Positions 32,951-44,639 of a stretch of 64,000 nucleotides of DNA are shown piece by piece. The notes beneath the pieces are model-generated. The model had not been told where the DNA came from. It saw only the letters and a program-made list of their open reading frames with translations, and searched no databases. Position 1 is the stretch's first letter. Every line of letters starts with the position of its first letter. The stretch is from Trichobilharzia szidati (taxonomy: Eukaryota; Platyhelminthes; Trematoda; Strigeidida; Schistosomatidae), in the NCBI GenBank assembly GCA_944472155.2, contig OX235271.1:28714977-28778976 (forward strand), written 5' to 3'. Made by a program: the position numbers and the translations under genes.

Positions 32951-33300
32951 CAGGGATTTGATTGTCTTCAAGCTTGACCATGAACTGACTTCAGTTAAAG
33001 GACCACTGAAAACCATGGAGTAATGGACAGCTATTTTGTCCTTCTTTGTTTAGCGGTTGTGTTATGCTGCGAATTGGCAGAAGTTAAAATTAATGGACTA
33101 TTGGATTCCATTCCAGCGACCTCACGATAAACGAGCTCGCTTTGTAACCTGAAGGTCTTGGATTCGATACCTGCTGGTGAGGTCATAGCTACGTACTGTT
33201 GAAGAGTCTCAGAGAGGGACGAAACGGCTGTTCAGTGCTCTCTGGTGGTTTTTAATGGTTATGTAACTAATGTCAATTTGTGGTCAAAACTGTAATCCTT
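32951..33300. repeat. SINE-B inverted pair
   Basis: A short minus-sense piece (32950-33050, agggatttgattg to ggacagctattttgtcc) is joined to a plus-sense unit (33052-33290) with A-box, B-box (ggattcgatacc) and ribozyme relic (gtactgttgaagagtc, gggacgaaacggctg). Same left-inverted design as the fold-backs with a TSD, but no duplication found. Confidence 0.6.
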
Positions 33301-33413
33301 ATTTGTTTGTCTGCGTGATGTTTTAAAATGGTGAAATTATTTTATACCTTCCTAATAATTAATATAATCAATCAACATTTTTGAATATGTGTTTTTATAT
33401 TCATCTAAATCAG

Positions 33414-33577
33414 GTTCTGATCGTACATGGGGTTCTTTCGATTGGCATTTCAGTTTTCATTGGGAAAGTGTTGGTGATAGAGAAATTGATAGACTTGATG
33501 ATGATCATAGTAAACCGCTGAGAACGCCCACTATGGCTGGTGGTCTATTTACTATTGTACGAGATTATTTTTATGAG
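33414..33577 (+). CDS. GALNT: GALNT internal exon
   Basis: Acceptor AG at 33412-33413, donor GTAAGT from 33578. Joined in phase 1 it gives GSDRTWGSFDWHFSFHWESV, then a charged loop and RTPTMAGGLFTIVRDYFYE. The TPTMAGGLF block is a hallmark of the family 27 acceptor and nucleotide-sugar site. The exon ends in phase 0. The introns on either side are 3.1 kb (30292-33413) and 12.4 kb (33578-46009). Confidence 0.95.
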
Positions 33578-33594
33578 GTAAGTCAGCCGGGTTA

Positions 33595-33700
33595 TCAGCA
33601 GTCTTTACATCAACCTCGCCTAGTTTACTAGCCGGTTGTAAGTACGGCAAAAGAGGGAAGGTTTGGTATGGGACCAACGACCACCGTTCCCTCAGAAAAT
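33595..33700 (+). repeat. SINE-C body fragment
   Basis: tcaacctcgcctagtttact and gggaaggtttggtatggga match the SINE-C1 body (7800-7850, 25050-25120). Head and tail are missing. Confidence 0.55.
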
Positions 33701-33879
33701 CAACCCAATCGCTACAAAAACTAGAAAACCACAGCAAGAATTCTTTTTTAAAAAATAGAACTTATTCTTTGTTGAAATCAGACAAACGGAATGATGTGGG
33801 CTGATAAAAGCGTTTGGAAAGCCAGTCACCCTATGTGTGTCTTCTTTCAATGAAGGCAAGAGTAAGTATAAGGAAATTT

Positions 33880-34490
33880 GAACGAGATCATTTCCTTCAC
33901 TTATCTTGGCAGTATCGTTTCAGTTACATGCGGAACGGTTGACGAAGTCAAAGCCAGGATCGGAAAGACAAGACAGAGCTTCATTCATGTGAAATTAGTC
34001 CTGTAAATCTACTGCACTAAGCATAAAGAACAAGATTCAGATTTTTTAACACCTGTGTCAAATCAATTAATTCTTCTTATATTGTTTACTGACTTGACGT
34101 GAGCGCCACAAAAAGCATTTAGAATAGGCAACGGCAGACTTACTATCAACAGCTGTCTTCGCTCCATACTGAAGATCACATGACCATAAAGGATAAGCAA
34201 CAGAGAACTCTGGGACGGACCAACCAGGAGCTCATCGTTGAAAAAATTTGGCGAGGGGATAGAGATGAACCAGACATACATTGAGGGGGACCGTAGAGTG
34301 ACATTGCGCGCCAGACCCGAGTGGGAAACGATGAGTTGGGTATTCGTGGGTGACATGGAGGAGATTGTACAAGGGGGAGATGAAAACCTTTAGGCAATAA
34401 TAGATTCAGCTGAAGAGGACTACAAAGAGAGAGCATAGTGGAAGAGAGATATGCTTTCCCCTGAGAACTCAAAGGAATAATAATAATAAT
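33880..34490 (+). mobile_element. Old LINE-P 3' fragment
   Basis: It opens with a FTYLGSIVS-like stretch (tcacttatcttggcagtatc) and continues through AGIGKTRQ-like, 'caacagctgtcttcgctcca' and the 'gaactctgggacggaccaac' block. The tail is actcaaaggaataataataa. Many stops. Confidence 0.75.
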
Positions 34491-34869
34491 CCCCTACGTC
34501 ATTTTTGGTCTTATAGAGCATTCATGCTCTGTTTATGTTTTCATAAAGGCCTTTTCATTCCTTACACTGATATGGATGGTTTATTGTTCTTTATATCGAA
34601 CAGTTGATGTCTAGTCTTCATATTGATCAGTAACTTTAAGATGTTTTGTTTCCCACATGTGATTCCACATTTAATCTATTCTTGGATGATGACAGCATTT
34701 ATCAAAACGCTAATAAAACACGGTTACCGTTAACCGTCCATACTACTATCATCAGTAGGTATACGTAGTATCGAATTCATCGTTTCAAAATTATACCATT
34801 GGAGGTGAGATATCGCCACAATTTCCTTTGGGATATTAAAAAATTTTCAGATCATGATATATATTTGAT

Positions 34870-35101
34870 CTGATCTACTTAATACCATAAGTGGTAATGA
34901 AGAAGAGAGCGACAAACACACTGTGATGCTATATACTACTAATAAGTATGCATAGTTGAGGGCCACTCATATCAGCCAGTAGAACTTGATAATCAAATGA
35001 AACAGGATCTAAATACCGGCTGGTCGTATTCGTCGTCGAGATTCGAGCTCATCAGTAGTGCATCCGCGTTAACTCAGTAGGCTCAGTAAGCTGAATCGCT
35101 C
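34870..35101 (+). repeat. Repeat H, copy 3 (5' part)
   Basis: It has the opening blocks (gatgctatatactactaata, gccactcatatcagccagta) and is cut off by the solo LTR at 35106. Confidence 0.55.
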
Positions 35102-35413
35102 AATTTGTAACAACAGAAGACAAGGGCCAGGCAACAGATCGTTTATTAAGGAAAATCAACACATATTTATAGATTTTAATATACATTATTGTAGATTATT
35201 GTTAGTAGAAAATACAGTCTTTTGATTAGTTGTTTCTCACAGAAAGTTAACCTTGCATCTCTTTGTGGCTGTGTCAGATCATCCATATGCTAACTGTATC
35301 TGCCCACGCAAAGCCTTTGTTCTCATTTTCTCACTACCAATATTGGGGACATAAGCACTGACGTCAATTACTGTCTACCAACTTTGGCTAGCAGCCAGCT
35401 CTCACCACAAATT
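35102..35413 (-). mobile_element. Solo LTR, 304 bp, 4-bp TSD
   Basis: 35106-35409 starts TGTAAC and ends CCACA as read on the plus strand (TGTGG..GTTACA on the minus strand) and is flanked by aatt on both sides. A copy of the same length lies inverted at 39047-39350. No internal sequence remains, so it is a recombination product of a full LTR element. Superfamily not assigned; 4-bp duplications would fit a Gypsy-type integrase. Confidence 0.85.
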
Positions 35414-35419
35414 CACGCT

Positions 35420-35690
35420 GACGTAGGAATAAGTTGGAAATAAGTAAGGGATGGCCAAACCAAAACCTAGCCTCTCAATCATTAAAGTCTTCAACTGTTA
35501 GTTTGAGCCACGTGAGTAGGTGCAGACTGTCTATTTGGTGGGGTCCTCTTGATACTAATAACCAGTTTCATTAGAGATTGTCGATGATAGGGTTCAAAAT
35601 CTTCCTCTCATAGCGAAGATTCATTCACTCTTTATGATCTACCATATCTACTAACTATTCATGTTTTTCATGCTTTTCTCGAATCCCGGT
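35420..35690 (+). mobile_element. LINE-K1 3' fragment, left part
   Basis: Blocks agttggaaataagtaaggga, 'ggccaaaccaaaacctagcc' and 'cttcaactgttagtttgagc' are the K1 3' ORF end. It continues after a SINE-B insertion at 35840-35990. Confidence 0.7.
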
Positions 35691-35835
35691 GTATGCGTAC
35701 TGCTGAAGAGTCCCAAACTAGGACGAAATAGCTGTCCAGTACTCCTTGCAGGTTTTCCAATGGCTCTCTAACTAATGTCAGCTCATGATGAAATCCTGTA
35801 ACCAATCAAATCCCTACAAACTAACACTTGAATTA
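35690..35835 (+). mobile_element. SINE-B 3' half with ribozyme, in LINE-K1
   Basis: A 5'-truncated unit that begins in the B box (gaatcccgg), includes the hammerhead at 35697-35742 and the full tail (ccctacaaactaacacttga). LINE-K1 3' UTR sequence resumes after it. A short cttttct repeat at both ends may be the duplication. Confidence 0.75.
35697..35742 (+). ncRNA. Hammerhead ribozyme in SINE-B
   Basis: Stem I gtactg/cagtac (35697-35702, 35737-35742) pairs perfectly. The core ctgaaga (35703-35709) fits CUGANGA. Stem II is gtcc/ggac (35710-35713, 35721-35724) with loop caaacta. The gaaa box is at 35725-35728. Stem III atag/ctgt has one G-U pair and no loop. Cleavage is predicted after gtc at 35736. 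Every invariant core base is kept. Confidence 0.85.
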
Positions 35836-35839
35836 CTTA

Positions 35840-35990
35840 CTTTTCTTCCTCCCTCACATATCTGCTCTCATTGTAGTACTCTTTTCTTCTTCTACCTTTT
35901 ATCTACTTTTGTGTGGTACATGGAGTATGTATGACAAGTTGAACTGGTTCACTTCTATGTAAAGTTCTTTGTTGAAACTCAGCCAGTTAT
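35840..35990 (+). mobile_element. LINE-K1 3' UTR, right part
   Basis: cttctaccttttatctactt, tgtgtggtacatgg and ttctatgtaaagttctttgt match the K1 3' end at 52160-52260 and 59150-59225. Confidence 0.7.
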
Positions 35991-36284
35991 TAATTAGTCA
36001 GAATTCAAACTGGCTACTAGAGTGAGCTAGTGAAACATTGAGTCAAATTCGCTTTTATTTCAAAACTGTGTGATCAGTTTCCATTCCTATTTATGACAGC
36101 AGTGGTGTATATTTTGTGTCCTGTCTACAATCACAAGAAGATGAGAAGATGAATCTTGAGTAAAATGGAACAGCTTAGATGCATGCATGCATGATCTTGT
36201 AACTTCTCGTGCATAACACAAGTATATACTTAAAGTGTCAATAATAACTCCAAGATACCCACACACACCAGCACGTACCTATGA

Positions 36285-36480
36285 GATATGGTCCAATGGT
36301 TCACTGTTAGAATACTGGCAAGCCACAAGCATGACCTGGGGTTGACTCCGGACTATCGTACTCGTTACCCTCGCCTAGTTTAATAACCAATAGTAAGTTC
36401 GAAAAATGAATAAGGTTAGGTGTGTGAGGCTGGAAACTAAATCCTGTAAAAAACAACACTGCTTCTGAAACTTCACAGGC
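36285..36480 (+). repeat. SINE-C copy
   Basis: tRNA-like head (atggttcactgttagaat; ggggttgactccgg) with the C1 body (accctcgcctagtttaata, gtgtgaggctggaaac). The tail runs into LINE-H at 36482. Confidence 0.7.
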
Positions 36481-36481
36481 T

Positions 36482-38215
36482 AATAATAATAATAATCTAC
36501 TTTATTCCAAAACAGTACTTATACTACAGAATGGAAATCTCAGTATTTGTCACAATGTTGCATCTTATTTACTTGAAATATAAATAAAATTAAAAATTAA
36601 AACAAAATTAACTGGAGGAATTTGTCCACGTTTACGATATAAGGTCAAAAATATTCGAAGCACGATTTGAGAATATTAAATATAATGATAATAATAACTG
36701 AATTTGTTTCAAACAGTATTGTCGATTCAGTTTGGAAATTTTAGCATGTTATAGATTATTGAATCTAATGTTCTGTTGATATAGTATAGTGAGGGGAAAT
36801 ACAAAATTAACAGTTATTACCCAGCTGAAATGATGTTCAGACTTATGAAAAAAAAATTGAGAGGATTATAAATATAAGAAATACAATAACAATAAAGTTT
36901 GATGCTTTAAGGGTGAAGGAAATGGTTTATTTAGTGGTGCTAAGAAGGTTAGTTAGTTCATACCTGACACTATTTTCATCACATAAAGTACGTGCTAAAT
37001 ATGGTATAGTGGAATTTTTATACTTAGAAGTACGTGCATAAATTCTTCTGAAAAGACTTCTTGTTTCACCTGAGGAGACACAAGGTTGAAGCTGCGGGTA
37101 GAGTGGGTGCTCAGGGTCTGACAAAATTCCTTTAGTGAATTTGTTGCATGTAATTAAGTACTTATCAGTGACAATGTCAACGATATGGCCCAATGGGATA
37201 CCTCTCGCCCTACTGGCTGACAGTCTTCAGAGTTCTACGAAGTATGACATAGTCCTTTTTAAGCAATTCAGGAAAGAATAATGGTGAACAGTAAAGAAGA
37301 ATAGGTAAAATACACGAGTTGATCAACTTTAAGAGGAGTGGTTGAGTTGTGCCTGAGTGCCTTAACTTCTTAATGTAAAAAGTCAAACGAAATATTCTTT
37401 TAGAAATCGCTAAGACATGAGAGGACCAGGATAGGTCAGAAGAGAGAATTAATCCAAGATACTTAACTTCAGACTGGGTTTCTGTACCAGTATCATCGAT
37501 TTTGCAAGGGTCATAGGAACCAACGGCTTCATTTAACTTTCGTTTACATCGGAAACTGAAATTAACAGTCTGACATTTGGAAGGATTAAGTTAAAGGCCG
37601 TTAGATGAAGACCATTTGCTAATTCCTGATAGAAAGCTGTTTATCTTAGTACAGTCTACCTGGGAGTTAACAGACATTGAAATACTTAGATCATCGGCTA
37701 CTTAACAAAGTTCATTTCATCAGAGTGAGGCAAGTCATGCAAGAAGAAAGAAAACAGAAAAGGAGAAAGGACAGCGCCTTGAGGGACACTAGTCTCAGTA
37801 AGCAACGAAGTGGACGACTTTCTCTGACATACAGTGTACTGCTTTCTTTCTGAGAAATAAGAATGGAGCCATTTGACAACTCAACAGTCAGTTTGAGTTT
37901 CAGCAAGCTTGTTTAACAAAATGTCCCTAGGTACTAAGTCGAAAGCAGATGTGTAATTTAGGAAGGTGCAGCGAACAAATTTAGCCCCCTTGTCTAAGCT
38001 GGAGACAATTTTATGATACAAGACTGCAGCTTCATCTAGAGTACTTTTACTGTGTTTGTAGGCGAATTTTTTGGGATCGTTAAAGGCTATAAGTGAAGGT
38101 TGAAGATTAAGTAAGAGCAACTTTTCCATAGCTTTTAGAAAAGGGGGAGTAATAGCAATGGGTTTAAATTTACAACATGTTGCAGCCATATGATTCACCT
38201 GGAACACAAGGAATC
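36482..38215 (-). mobile_element. LINE-H (CR1-like) with RT domain, longest copy
   Basis: Minus-strand reading: KPIAITPPFLKAMEKLLLLN, FAYKHSKSTLDEAAVLYHKI and CTFLNYTSAFDLVPRDILLN give RT fingers and the first palm motif (the expected catalytic Asp is Asn in LNYTSAFD). Later come a region with FLSSCMTCLTLMK, VKYLDL-like codons and HPLYPQLQPCVSSGETRSLF, then the 3' UTR ending at the taataa tail (36482). Frameshifts and stops make it inactive. Confidence 0.85.
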
Positions 38216-39042
38216 AGAAAGCTGTGAGATATGACCCGTTGGACCAGATCCCTGTCTTTCAACAAATGCAGTCCCAGGTTCAAACTCTTCTCCACCTTAT
38301 TTAACCTGAGGTATCCGGTAATATCTTTATCCCTCACATATTAATAATTGTGGCTCATAGTCTAGTCTAGGCTAGTGTTATTAATGTAGACATTAGCACT
38401 GTTAAGCTATTCTTCCCCATTCAACTATTTACTCATTACGTCATCATATTGAATGCGTATATGAAGTTATTGCAGGAAGATAGAAAGACAATGCCAACTA
38501 CAGAAGTGTAATCACAGACCTAAAATCCCAGGTTGATTACAGTGCATCAAATAGTTTGGTTAATATGCATAATCATTCAGCTATTCAACTCAGAAAAATC
38601 AGGTGAAAGGGTATTTCAGCATCCATAGTGGTTCACGTCTATGCATATAGAACGGCTGTGAATAGTTCCATGTTTGTTTTTTTATAGAAGGACTGATATA
38701 ATTTGGAGTTTATAAACTGTGCTTTGAACGTTTTGTGACGTAGAACTTTACTCCAGTTCAAGTTACCGCATTTCATTAAACTACACATAAAGTTAGGAAA
38801 TAAAAAGATAAGAAATGCGTAGTAGCCATAATAAACAATAATAATTCACAGAAGAAACATTAATAACTGCACCTAGTTTAATCAGAATTTTAGTGAATCT
38901 GGCAGGTCACAAAGGCCGAATGAGTCTTCTCCATGGAGGAAGATTTTAAGCGATATATTACCAACATTGTTATTATTAAAAATACAGACCTGGTACATTA
39001 TGGGCATCAAGAGATACGCCACACAAATTCTCATAGTTTGTG
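38216..39042. other. Unassigned intron sequence
   Basis: About 0.8 kb without exon. A tRNA-like B-box (ggttcaaactc) near 38278 hints at an old SINE. Nothing else recognised. Confidence 0.5.
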
Positions 39043-39354
39043 AGAGTGTGGTGAGAGCTGGCTGCTAGCCAAAGTCGGTAGACAGTAATTGACGTCAATG
39101 TTTATGTCCCCAATATTGGTGGTGAGAAAATGAGAACAAGGGCTTTGCGTAGGCAGATACAGTTAGCATATGGATGATCTGACACAGCCACAAAGAGATG
39201 CAAGGTTAACTTTCTGTGAGAAACAACTAATCAAAAGACTGTATTTTCTACTAACAATAATCTACAATAATGTATATTAAAATCTATAAATATGTGTTGA
39301 TTTTCCTTAATAAAGTATCTGTTGCCTGGCCCTTGTCTTCTGCTGTTACAAGAG
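39043..39354 (+). mobile_element. Solo LTR, 304 bp, 4-bp TSD
   Basis: 39047-39350 begins TGTGGTGAG and ends GTTACA, flanked by agag at 39043-39046 and 39351-39354. It is the inverted partner of 35106-35409 with few differences. AATAAA is present near the end (ccttaataaagt, about 39305). Confidence 0.87.
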
Positions 39355-39579
39355 GACTGAAATTTCGCCATGATATCCAGACCGAAGCATGTGGTTGTCT
39401 CAAGAGGTCGAACCTTTGACTTGAATTCTAATCCACAAGGTGACCATAACCGGTTCACTCATTATTCCATCTCTTTTTGAATTCTGGTGACCATATACAT
39501 TATAGTGTTGGAACCAAGGTTTCCCAGCTCCTCTAAGTAGACCAGTATGTCCACTAGTGTACTTGTAAGCCACAAATGT

Positions 39580-40675
39580 TCACATTTGCCATTTCACGTT
39601 TGTGAGGAACATCGCTACTGTGTGCAGTCAGTGAAATAGGACTACCAACCTGACGACATCGTCTTACTGTGCGATAGCATGCAGGCTGCCCAAATCGCAC
39701 TGAATCAGTTGGCGATCAGTGTCTGTAAGTATGGTATGTGCTTTGCACCGTCTAAGTGCAAAGTACTGTTACAAGATTGGCAGGAGCCTGTACCTGCACT
39801 CACTCTTGCGGGTGAACCGCTTGAAGTTGTTGATAAGTTTGTGTACCTAGGTAGTTGTGTGAGTGCTGGCGGAGGGGTGACGGATGAGATTTCCAACCGT
39901 ATAATGAAGACTAGGGTGGCATACATCAACTTGAGCCACCTCTGGCGCCGTCGCGACGTTAGCCTGGCTGTCAAAGGTCAGGTATACAATGTTTCGGTGC
40001 GGGCTACCTTGCTCTACGCCTGTGAAACCTAGCCTCTCCGAGCTGAGGATGTGTGGCGACTCTGCGTGTTCGATCACCGCTGTCTCCGCAGGATTGCTTG
40101 CGTTCGATGGCATCATCGCGTGAGTAATTCTGAGGTTTGGCGGCGTGTGTTTGAACACAGTGGAGATCACCATTCGTCGAGTGTCGTCATCTGGAAACAC
40201 CGGCTCCGGTGGCTTGGACATGTGCTGCGAATGTCACCCCAGAGGCTTCCGTACAGGTCTCTGTTCGCTAGCCCTGGGACGGGATGGAAAAGGCGGGGGG
40301 GTGGTTAGTCCATGACGTGGTGTCGTGGGATGAAGGATATTTGTGCTAGATTAGCATCGGTTGGTGTGTCTCGACTCCCTGGTTGGGGTCTGAGAGATAG
40401 CTCGAATCGATCGCTCGAAACGTTATCGGATATGGCCAAGAATCGTAATCAATGGCGAACGTGTTGCGATTTCCTTCTTTCTTCCCTTCCTGATGATAGT
40501 TAACGAATACTGTTTGAACTTGTTAAACATGACTGTTTTCCTTCCTGATGAGGTTCTTTATCCGTTCTCTACCTATATTTTTACTTTTAATCTATGTTGT
40601 TTTATTATTATTGTGTGGCGCATCTTTCTTGGTGCCATATTGTACCAAGTTTTTTCTGCGTTTAAATAAATAACC
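39580..40675 (+). mobile_element. LINE-K2 3' part, best preserved
   Basis: From 39679 it reads MQAAQIALNQLAISVCKYGM, CFAPSKCKVLLQDWQEPVPA, VVDKFVYLGSCVSAGGGVTD and SHLWRRRDVSLAVKGQVYNV; the FAPSKCK block is the post-RT 'thumb' region of these LINEs. After a stop it continues FDHRCLRRIACVRWHHRVSN and HRLRWLGHVLRMSPQRLPYR. The 3' UTR ends gtttaaataaataa. The RT palm is missing (5'-truncated). Only a few stops, so it is younger than the copy at 15185. Confidence 0.88.
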
Positions 40676-40689
40676 AGGTATTCTACACC

Positions 40690-40830
40690 TTCTTACTTGT
40701 GTGTCAAACCAGCTATTAAAGACTTCATGGACTGATGCCATGTTTCGGTTTGCCCTCCTCTAATTCTGTTCCATCCTAATCTTATGCCAGCCAGAATCAT
40801 CCAATGACTTTTGTTTGTTAGTTAGAACTG
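40690..40830 (-). repeat. LINE-K1 short fragment
   Basis: tattctacaccttcttactt and ttcatggactgatgccatgt match the K1 segment at 12685-12760. Confidence 0.6.
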
Positions 40831-41481
40831 ATTAACAGGATTAGAGTTTTATGTACCAGATTGTAAGCCGCACGTAGGTGTGATGGAATTTAAACCGCGG
40901 ACATACTGTTCAATGCTTAATAAGTTGACCTATTACTTATCTATCTAAGTGAATAGACAGAGGAAGTTTCTGTTATAAAGAAATAACACTGAAAAGATAG
41001 AAAACTAAATGGCAACTGAAAGCACCCCACAAATATACAACAAACTTCATCCTAACTCTCACCGCGTTATTCTATCACGTTAAATAATAATCTTATCTGA
41101 TATGGAATGATATTCTACTATAGTGCTCCGATTCAACTATCACTAGAAAATCAATACATTTTTCTTGTAGACAATTATGTGGTCAGTTTTGTGTGTGTAC
41201 ATTTCTTATCAGCAGCATAGACTGCTTATCTCTTCTGTGAGTGTTATGAAAATATTAGGAGTTACATATATTTATTTTTTTTTTGTTTTTTTGTGTGTAG
41301 GTTTAGCTATTATGTGCTTACAGTATTGTGTGTGCTGTGCTTTTGATTCCTTAAAAGTGACGTTGAAAAAAACGAGACAAATTGACTCTGACGTCTTCAG
41401 TACTTCAGTAGGTCGGTAGACACAAAGTTTCTATACTCGACTGGTAGATTATAGACTGATTGTTACTGTTTAGAACTCAGT
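40831..41481. other. Unassigned intron sequence
   Basis: No exon or recognised repeat. A T-rich run is at about 41272-41300. Confidence 0.5.
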
Positions 41482-41970
41482 TATCCACATCAGAGACTTG
41501 CACTGAGCGTCATAAAGAGCATCTCAAACAAACTACAGACCTTCATTAACAGTTGTCTTCGCTCAATACTACTCAAGATCAGATGGCCAGCCAGCCAGAA
41601 AAGATCAGCAACAGGGAGGGATCTCTGGCAATGAGCGAACCAACTCAGCAGGAACCGATTGTGAAACAAATAGGTAGGAAGAAATGGAGATGGATTGGCT
41701 GGCCATACTCTTAGGAAACAAACCATCAAGTGAAATCACTAGACAAGCCATCGCTCGAGTGGAACCCGAAAAAGAAGCGGCGAGTTGGTCGTCAGTGCTA
41801 AGGTGGGGTGACTTGGAGGAGGTCATGTGAAGAGGAGATGAAAACGTGTGGGCAGACATGGAGCCAGCCAGGTGAAGACTCTAGCAGAGAACCTAACTCA
41901 ATGGAGACGCATGGCTGAAGCCCTATGTTCCTCTAGGAATTAAAGGAGACAATAATAATATCCACATCAG
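41482..41970 (+). mobile_element. LINE-P short insertion, 12-bp TSD
   Basis: The direct repeat tatccacatcag is at 41482-41493 and 41959-41970. The 465-bp insert begins agacttgcactgagcgtca, which is just after the IRIFN block, and ends with the 'aattaaagga' tail. It encodes EPIVKQIGRKKWRWIGWPYS with a stop after it. Confidence 0.9.
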
Positions 41971-42339
41971 GTTATGAGAGTGATATTAACCAGTTCCCCA
42001 GGTTGGATTTCGTGTGGTAAAAATCGAATCCGAGATGAACTAGCTGAAACCAATGAGCTACATCTCTGCTTCACCATCGCTAATTGTCGTAAGGTGTTAG
42101 ACTAAAACGTTCAATTGAAAAGAAAAGCAGATAGATAACAAGAGGAGAGTTGTCTTTTCGCCATATGCTACCTACAAATCTGTATGAAACTAAAGATGAC
42201 ATCTACTGTCAAGTGGGTAACGTCAACTATGCGAATTAAATAAGTATCGTATATTGCTAGCTAGGCACTTGAATGCACTGGTTTAGTGTCTAGATTCAAA
42301 TCAGAATTGTTCTGGTGGTGAGCACGGAGAGAGAGAGAT

Positions 42340-42460
42340 AAACCAGATGATGGTGATGCTAATATAGTTGTATTCTCTGAGCTGCTTGATTGAATTGCAA
42401 AACTTTCGTCATCCTTCGAGACATCATCTTCAGCTCAGGTTTTAGTATGAAATGAACTTA
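42340..42460 (-). repeat. Probable Penelope-like element terminus
   Basis: On the minus strand the block ctgagctgaagatgatgtct, gaaggatgacgaaag is a stem-loop flanked by hammerhead-like boxes (ctgaaga and gaaag). A related block with stem gttgtc/gacaac lies at 44775-44840 next to the Penelope-like RT relic. Known: Penelope-like elements carry hammerheads near their ends. Here the pairing of stem II is poor. Confidence 0.35.
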
Positions 42461-42759
42461 TTTGAATTCGCCATGATTGGTGATATAATTAATTGTATCT
42501 CCTGACAAACATTATCGTGATTGGTTGTTAATTTTTGTATCTCAATCGATCAATTTTATTAACTTGAAACTTTCTTATCATGTGATTTATGTATGAGTTA
42601 ATAAGTTTGGTCTATAGTAATGTGTGTGTGTATGTGTATTAGTTACTGATTCAATTGGAGTACCAGGCTACTAGAAATTACCTGGAATTTTCGGTATTTC
42701 TTCTGTTTAAAATTTTTACATTCTCCCAATCAAATTAATGTCTATGATTGTCTGCATGC

Positions 42760-43906
42760 ATTGATGTGAAGTAATTTGGAAACTACTCGAGTACTACAGC
42801 TTACCCCAAATATTCATCAACCTTATTCAACAGCGGTACGACAACAGCACATGTCAAGTGATCCACAACAGAAAACTCAGCGAGGCTTTTGGAATAAACA
42901 CAGGAGTCAGACAAGACTGCTTATTATCACCAATGATATTCCCAATTGTGGTGGACTGGATTATGCGTCAGACAGTGGGAAACGAGAAGACAGGGATATC
43001 CTGGACCGACGTGAAGAACTTAGAAGACCTGGATTTCGCGCGTGGATGATTTATGTTTGATGTCACACAAAATCGAAGACTTACAAGCGAAAATCGACAA
43101 ACTGGTCGAAGAAGCAGGCAGTGAAGACAGGACTCCAGGTGAACATAGACAAGACGGAGGTTATGAAAATAACCATCCAACAACAACAACAACAGCAGCA
43201 ACATCCACCACCAATCACTATCAACGGGAGCAATTTGAAAGAGGTTACTTCATTCATTCACTTATCTAGGGAGCATTGTCTCAACTACAGGAGGAACGGA
43301 CGAGGATGTCAAATCGAGCGAGAATCGGGAAGGCGAGAAACACATTCATCAACCTGAAACCAATCTGGAAATCTTCGTCACTCAACTCAGCCTGCATCAA
43401 CAACAAAGTGATTCGGATTTTCAATACAAACGTCAAGTCAGTTCTTCTTCTATAGGGATCAGAAACTTGACGGGTCACAAAGAATATTTCCAACAGCCTG
43501 TTGCAGACCTTTATCAACAACTGTCTTCGTTCTATACTGAAGATCAGATGGCCGGAAAGAACAAGAACCAACAAGAAACTATGGGAAGAAACAAAACAAG
43601 AACCAATCGTTCAAGAAATATGCAGGAGAAAGTGGAGATGGATTGGAAACTCGCTGAGCTGAGGAGGCCACTGGGTGACATCGTGCGTCAGGCCAGTGCT
43701 CGAGTGTAACCCGAAAGGGAAGCGGCGTGTGGGACGTCTAATGAGGGTGACATGGAGGAGATCGTGTGAAGAGGAGCTGAAACAGTATGGACTAAGATGG
43801 ATGCAGGTGAAAAGTACAGCAGAAGACAGAAGCAAGTGGAGGCGTGCAGTTGAAGCCCTATGTTCCACTAGGAACCCAAGGGAACAATAATAATAATTGA
43901 TGTGAA
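42760..43906 (+). mobile_element. LINE-P insertion with RT fragment, 11-bp TSD
   Basis: The direct repeat attgatgtgaa is at 42760-42770 and 43896-43906. The insert begins in the RT (VIWKLLEYYSLPQIFINLIQ-like) and shows INTGVRQDCLLSPMIFPIVV. The D-D box is shifted out of frame (ARG to VDDLCLMSHK). Then come the polyQ tract (about 43170-43203), ARIGKARNTFINLKPIWKSS and the tail ggaacccaagggaac. Nearly the same 5' truncation point as 17603. Confidence 0.92.
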
Positions 43907-43995
43907 AGAATACTCATTGTGTCCTTTCACAGCTAATTATTTTCTTGAATTCTTATTCGTAGGGGATGCTCACCTTGACCAGTTTAGTGTTTATC

Positions 43996-44275
43996 TCACT
44001 TTATACAATTTATTTTGTATATGGTATTGATCTTATCTTCTTTTGCTGTTGGATCCCTAGGACTCCAGAGTATTGGATGAAGTGATTGTGTCGGCTTGTG
44101 CGCTGTATCTATTTCACGTGGTCTTAATATTCTAGCCGTTATTTCAGAGATATATTTGAGGACGGTTTCTTGTTGGTATTTTGATTTGTGTTTAAACACT
44201 TTTTGATGAAATTGTAATTTCAGCATCACAACGGTGCTGAGGTAAAAAAATCTTCTGACTGTTTTCAGATGCAAC
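43996..44275 (-). pseudogene. Penelope-like element relic, region before GIY-YIG
   Basis: A 92-residue open stretch reads SKYQQETVLKYISEITARIL, RPREIDTAHKPTQSLHPILW and SPRDPTAKEDKINTIYKINC. The last part resembles the linker and the start of the C-terminal GIY-YIG endonuclease domain of Penelope-like elements ('TVYKI-C'). The catalytic GIY-YIG itself is cut off at 43990. Confidence 0.55.
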
Positions 44276-44639
44276 AGAGTTTTTATCTAAACTATGTGTT
44301 GAGATTATTATCGAAACACCATCGTTTTATAAACATTGTAACGACATTCCTCTCATCCCGAAGAGCTTTTTCTCATAATTATTAAAGTACCTTGTAAGTA
44401 TTCGTCTGTACTTTCTAAAGGGTGACCTGTTAGTCTTGAATCTAGTGAGCAGTAATATTTAGTTGCAAGAGTAGGTAATATCAATTCACGTATATGATTC
44501 CGTTTAGCGTAATATATACGATTATCACCGATAAACATGACCAACTCAGGACAAAATAATACTCCAGGATGATAAACAGTCCCGTATACAATTACGTAAT
44601 CGATATCTCAGTCAAATATACGTTTCTTAGGTCTAATTT

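Noticed and set aside
36482..38215. LINE-H as a possible active autonomous element
   Set aside because: Frameshifts, stops and an Asn in place of the first catalytic Asp of the RT palm show that it is dead.
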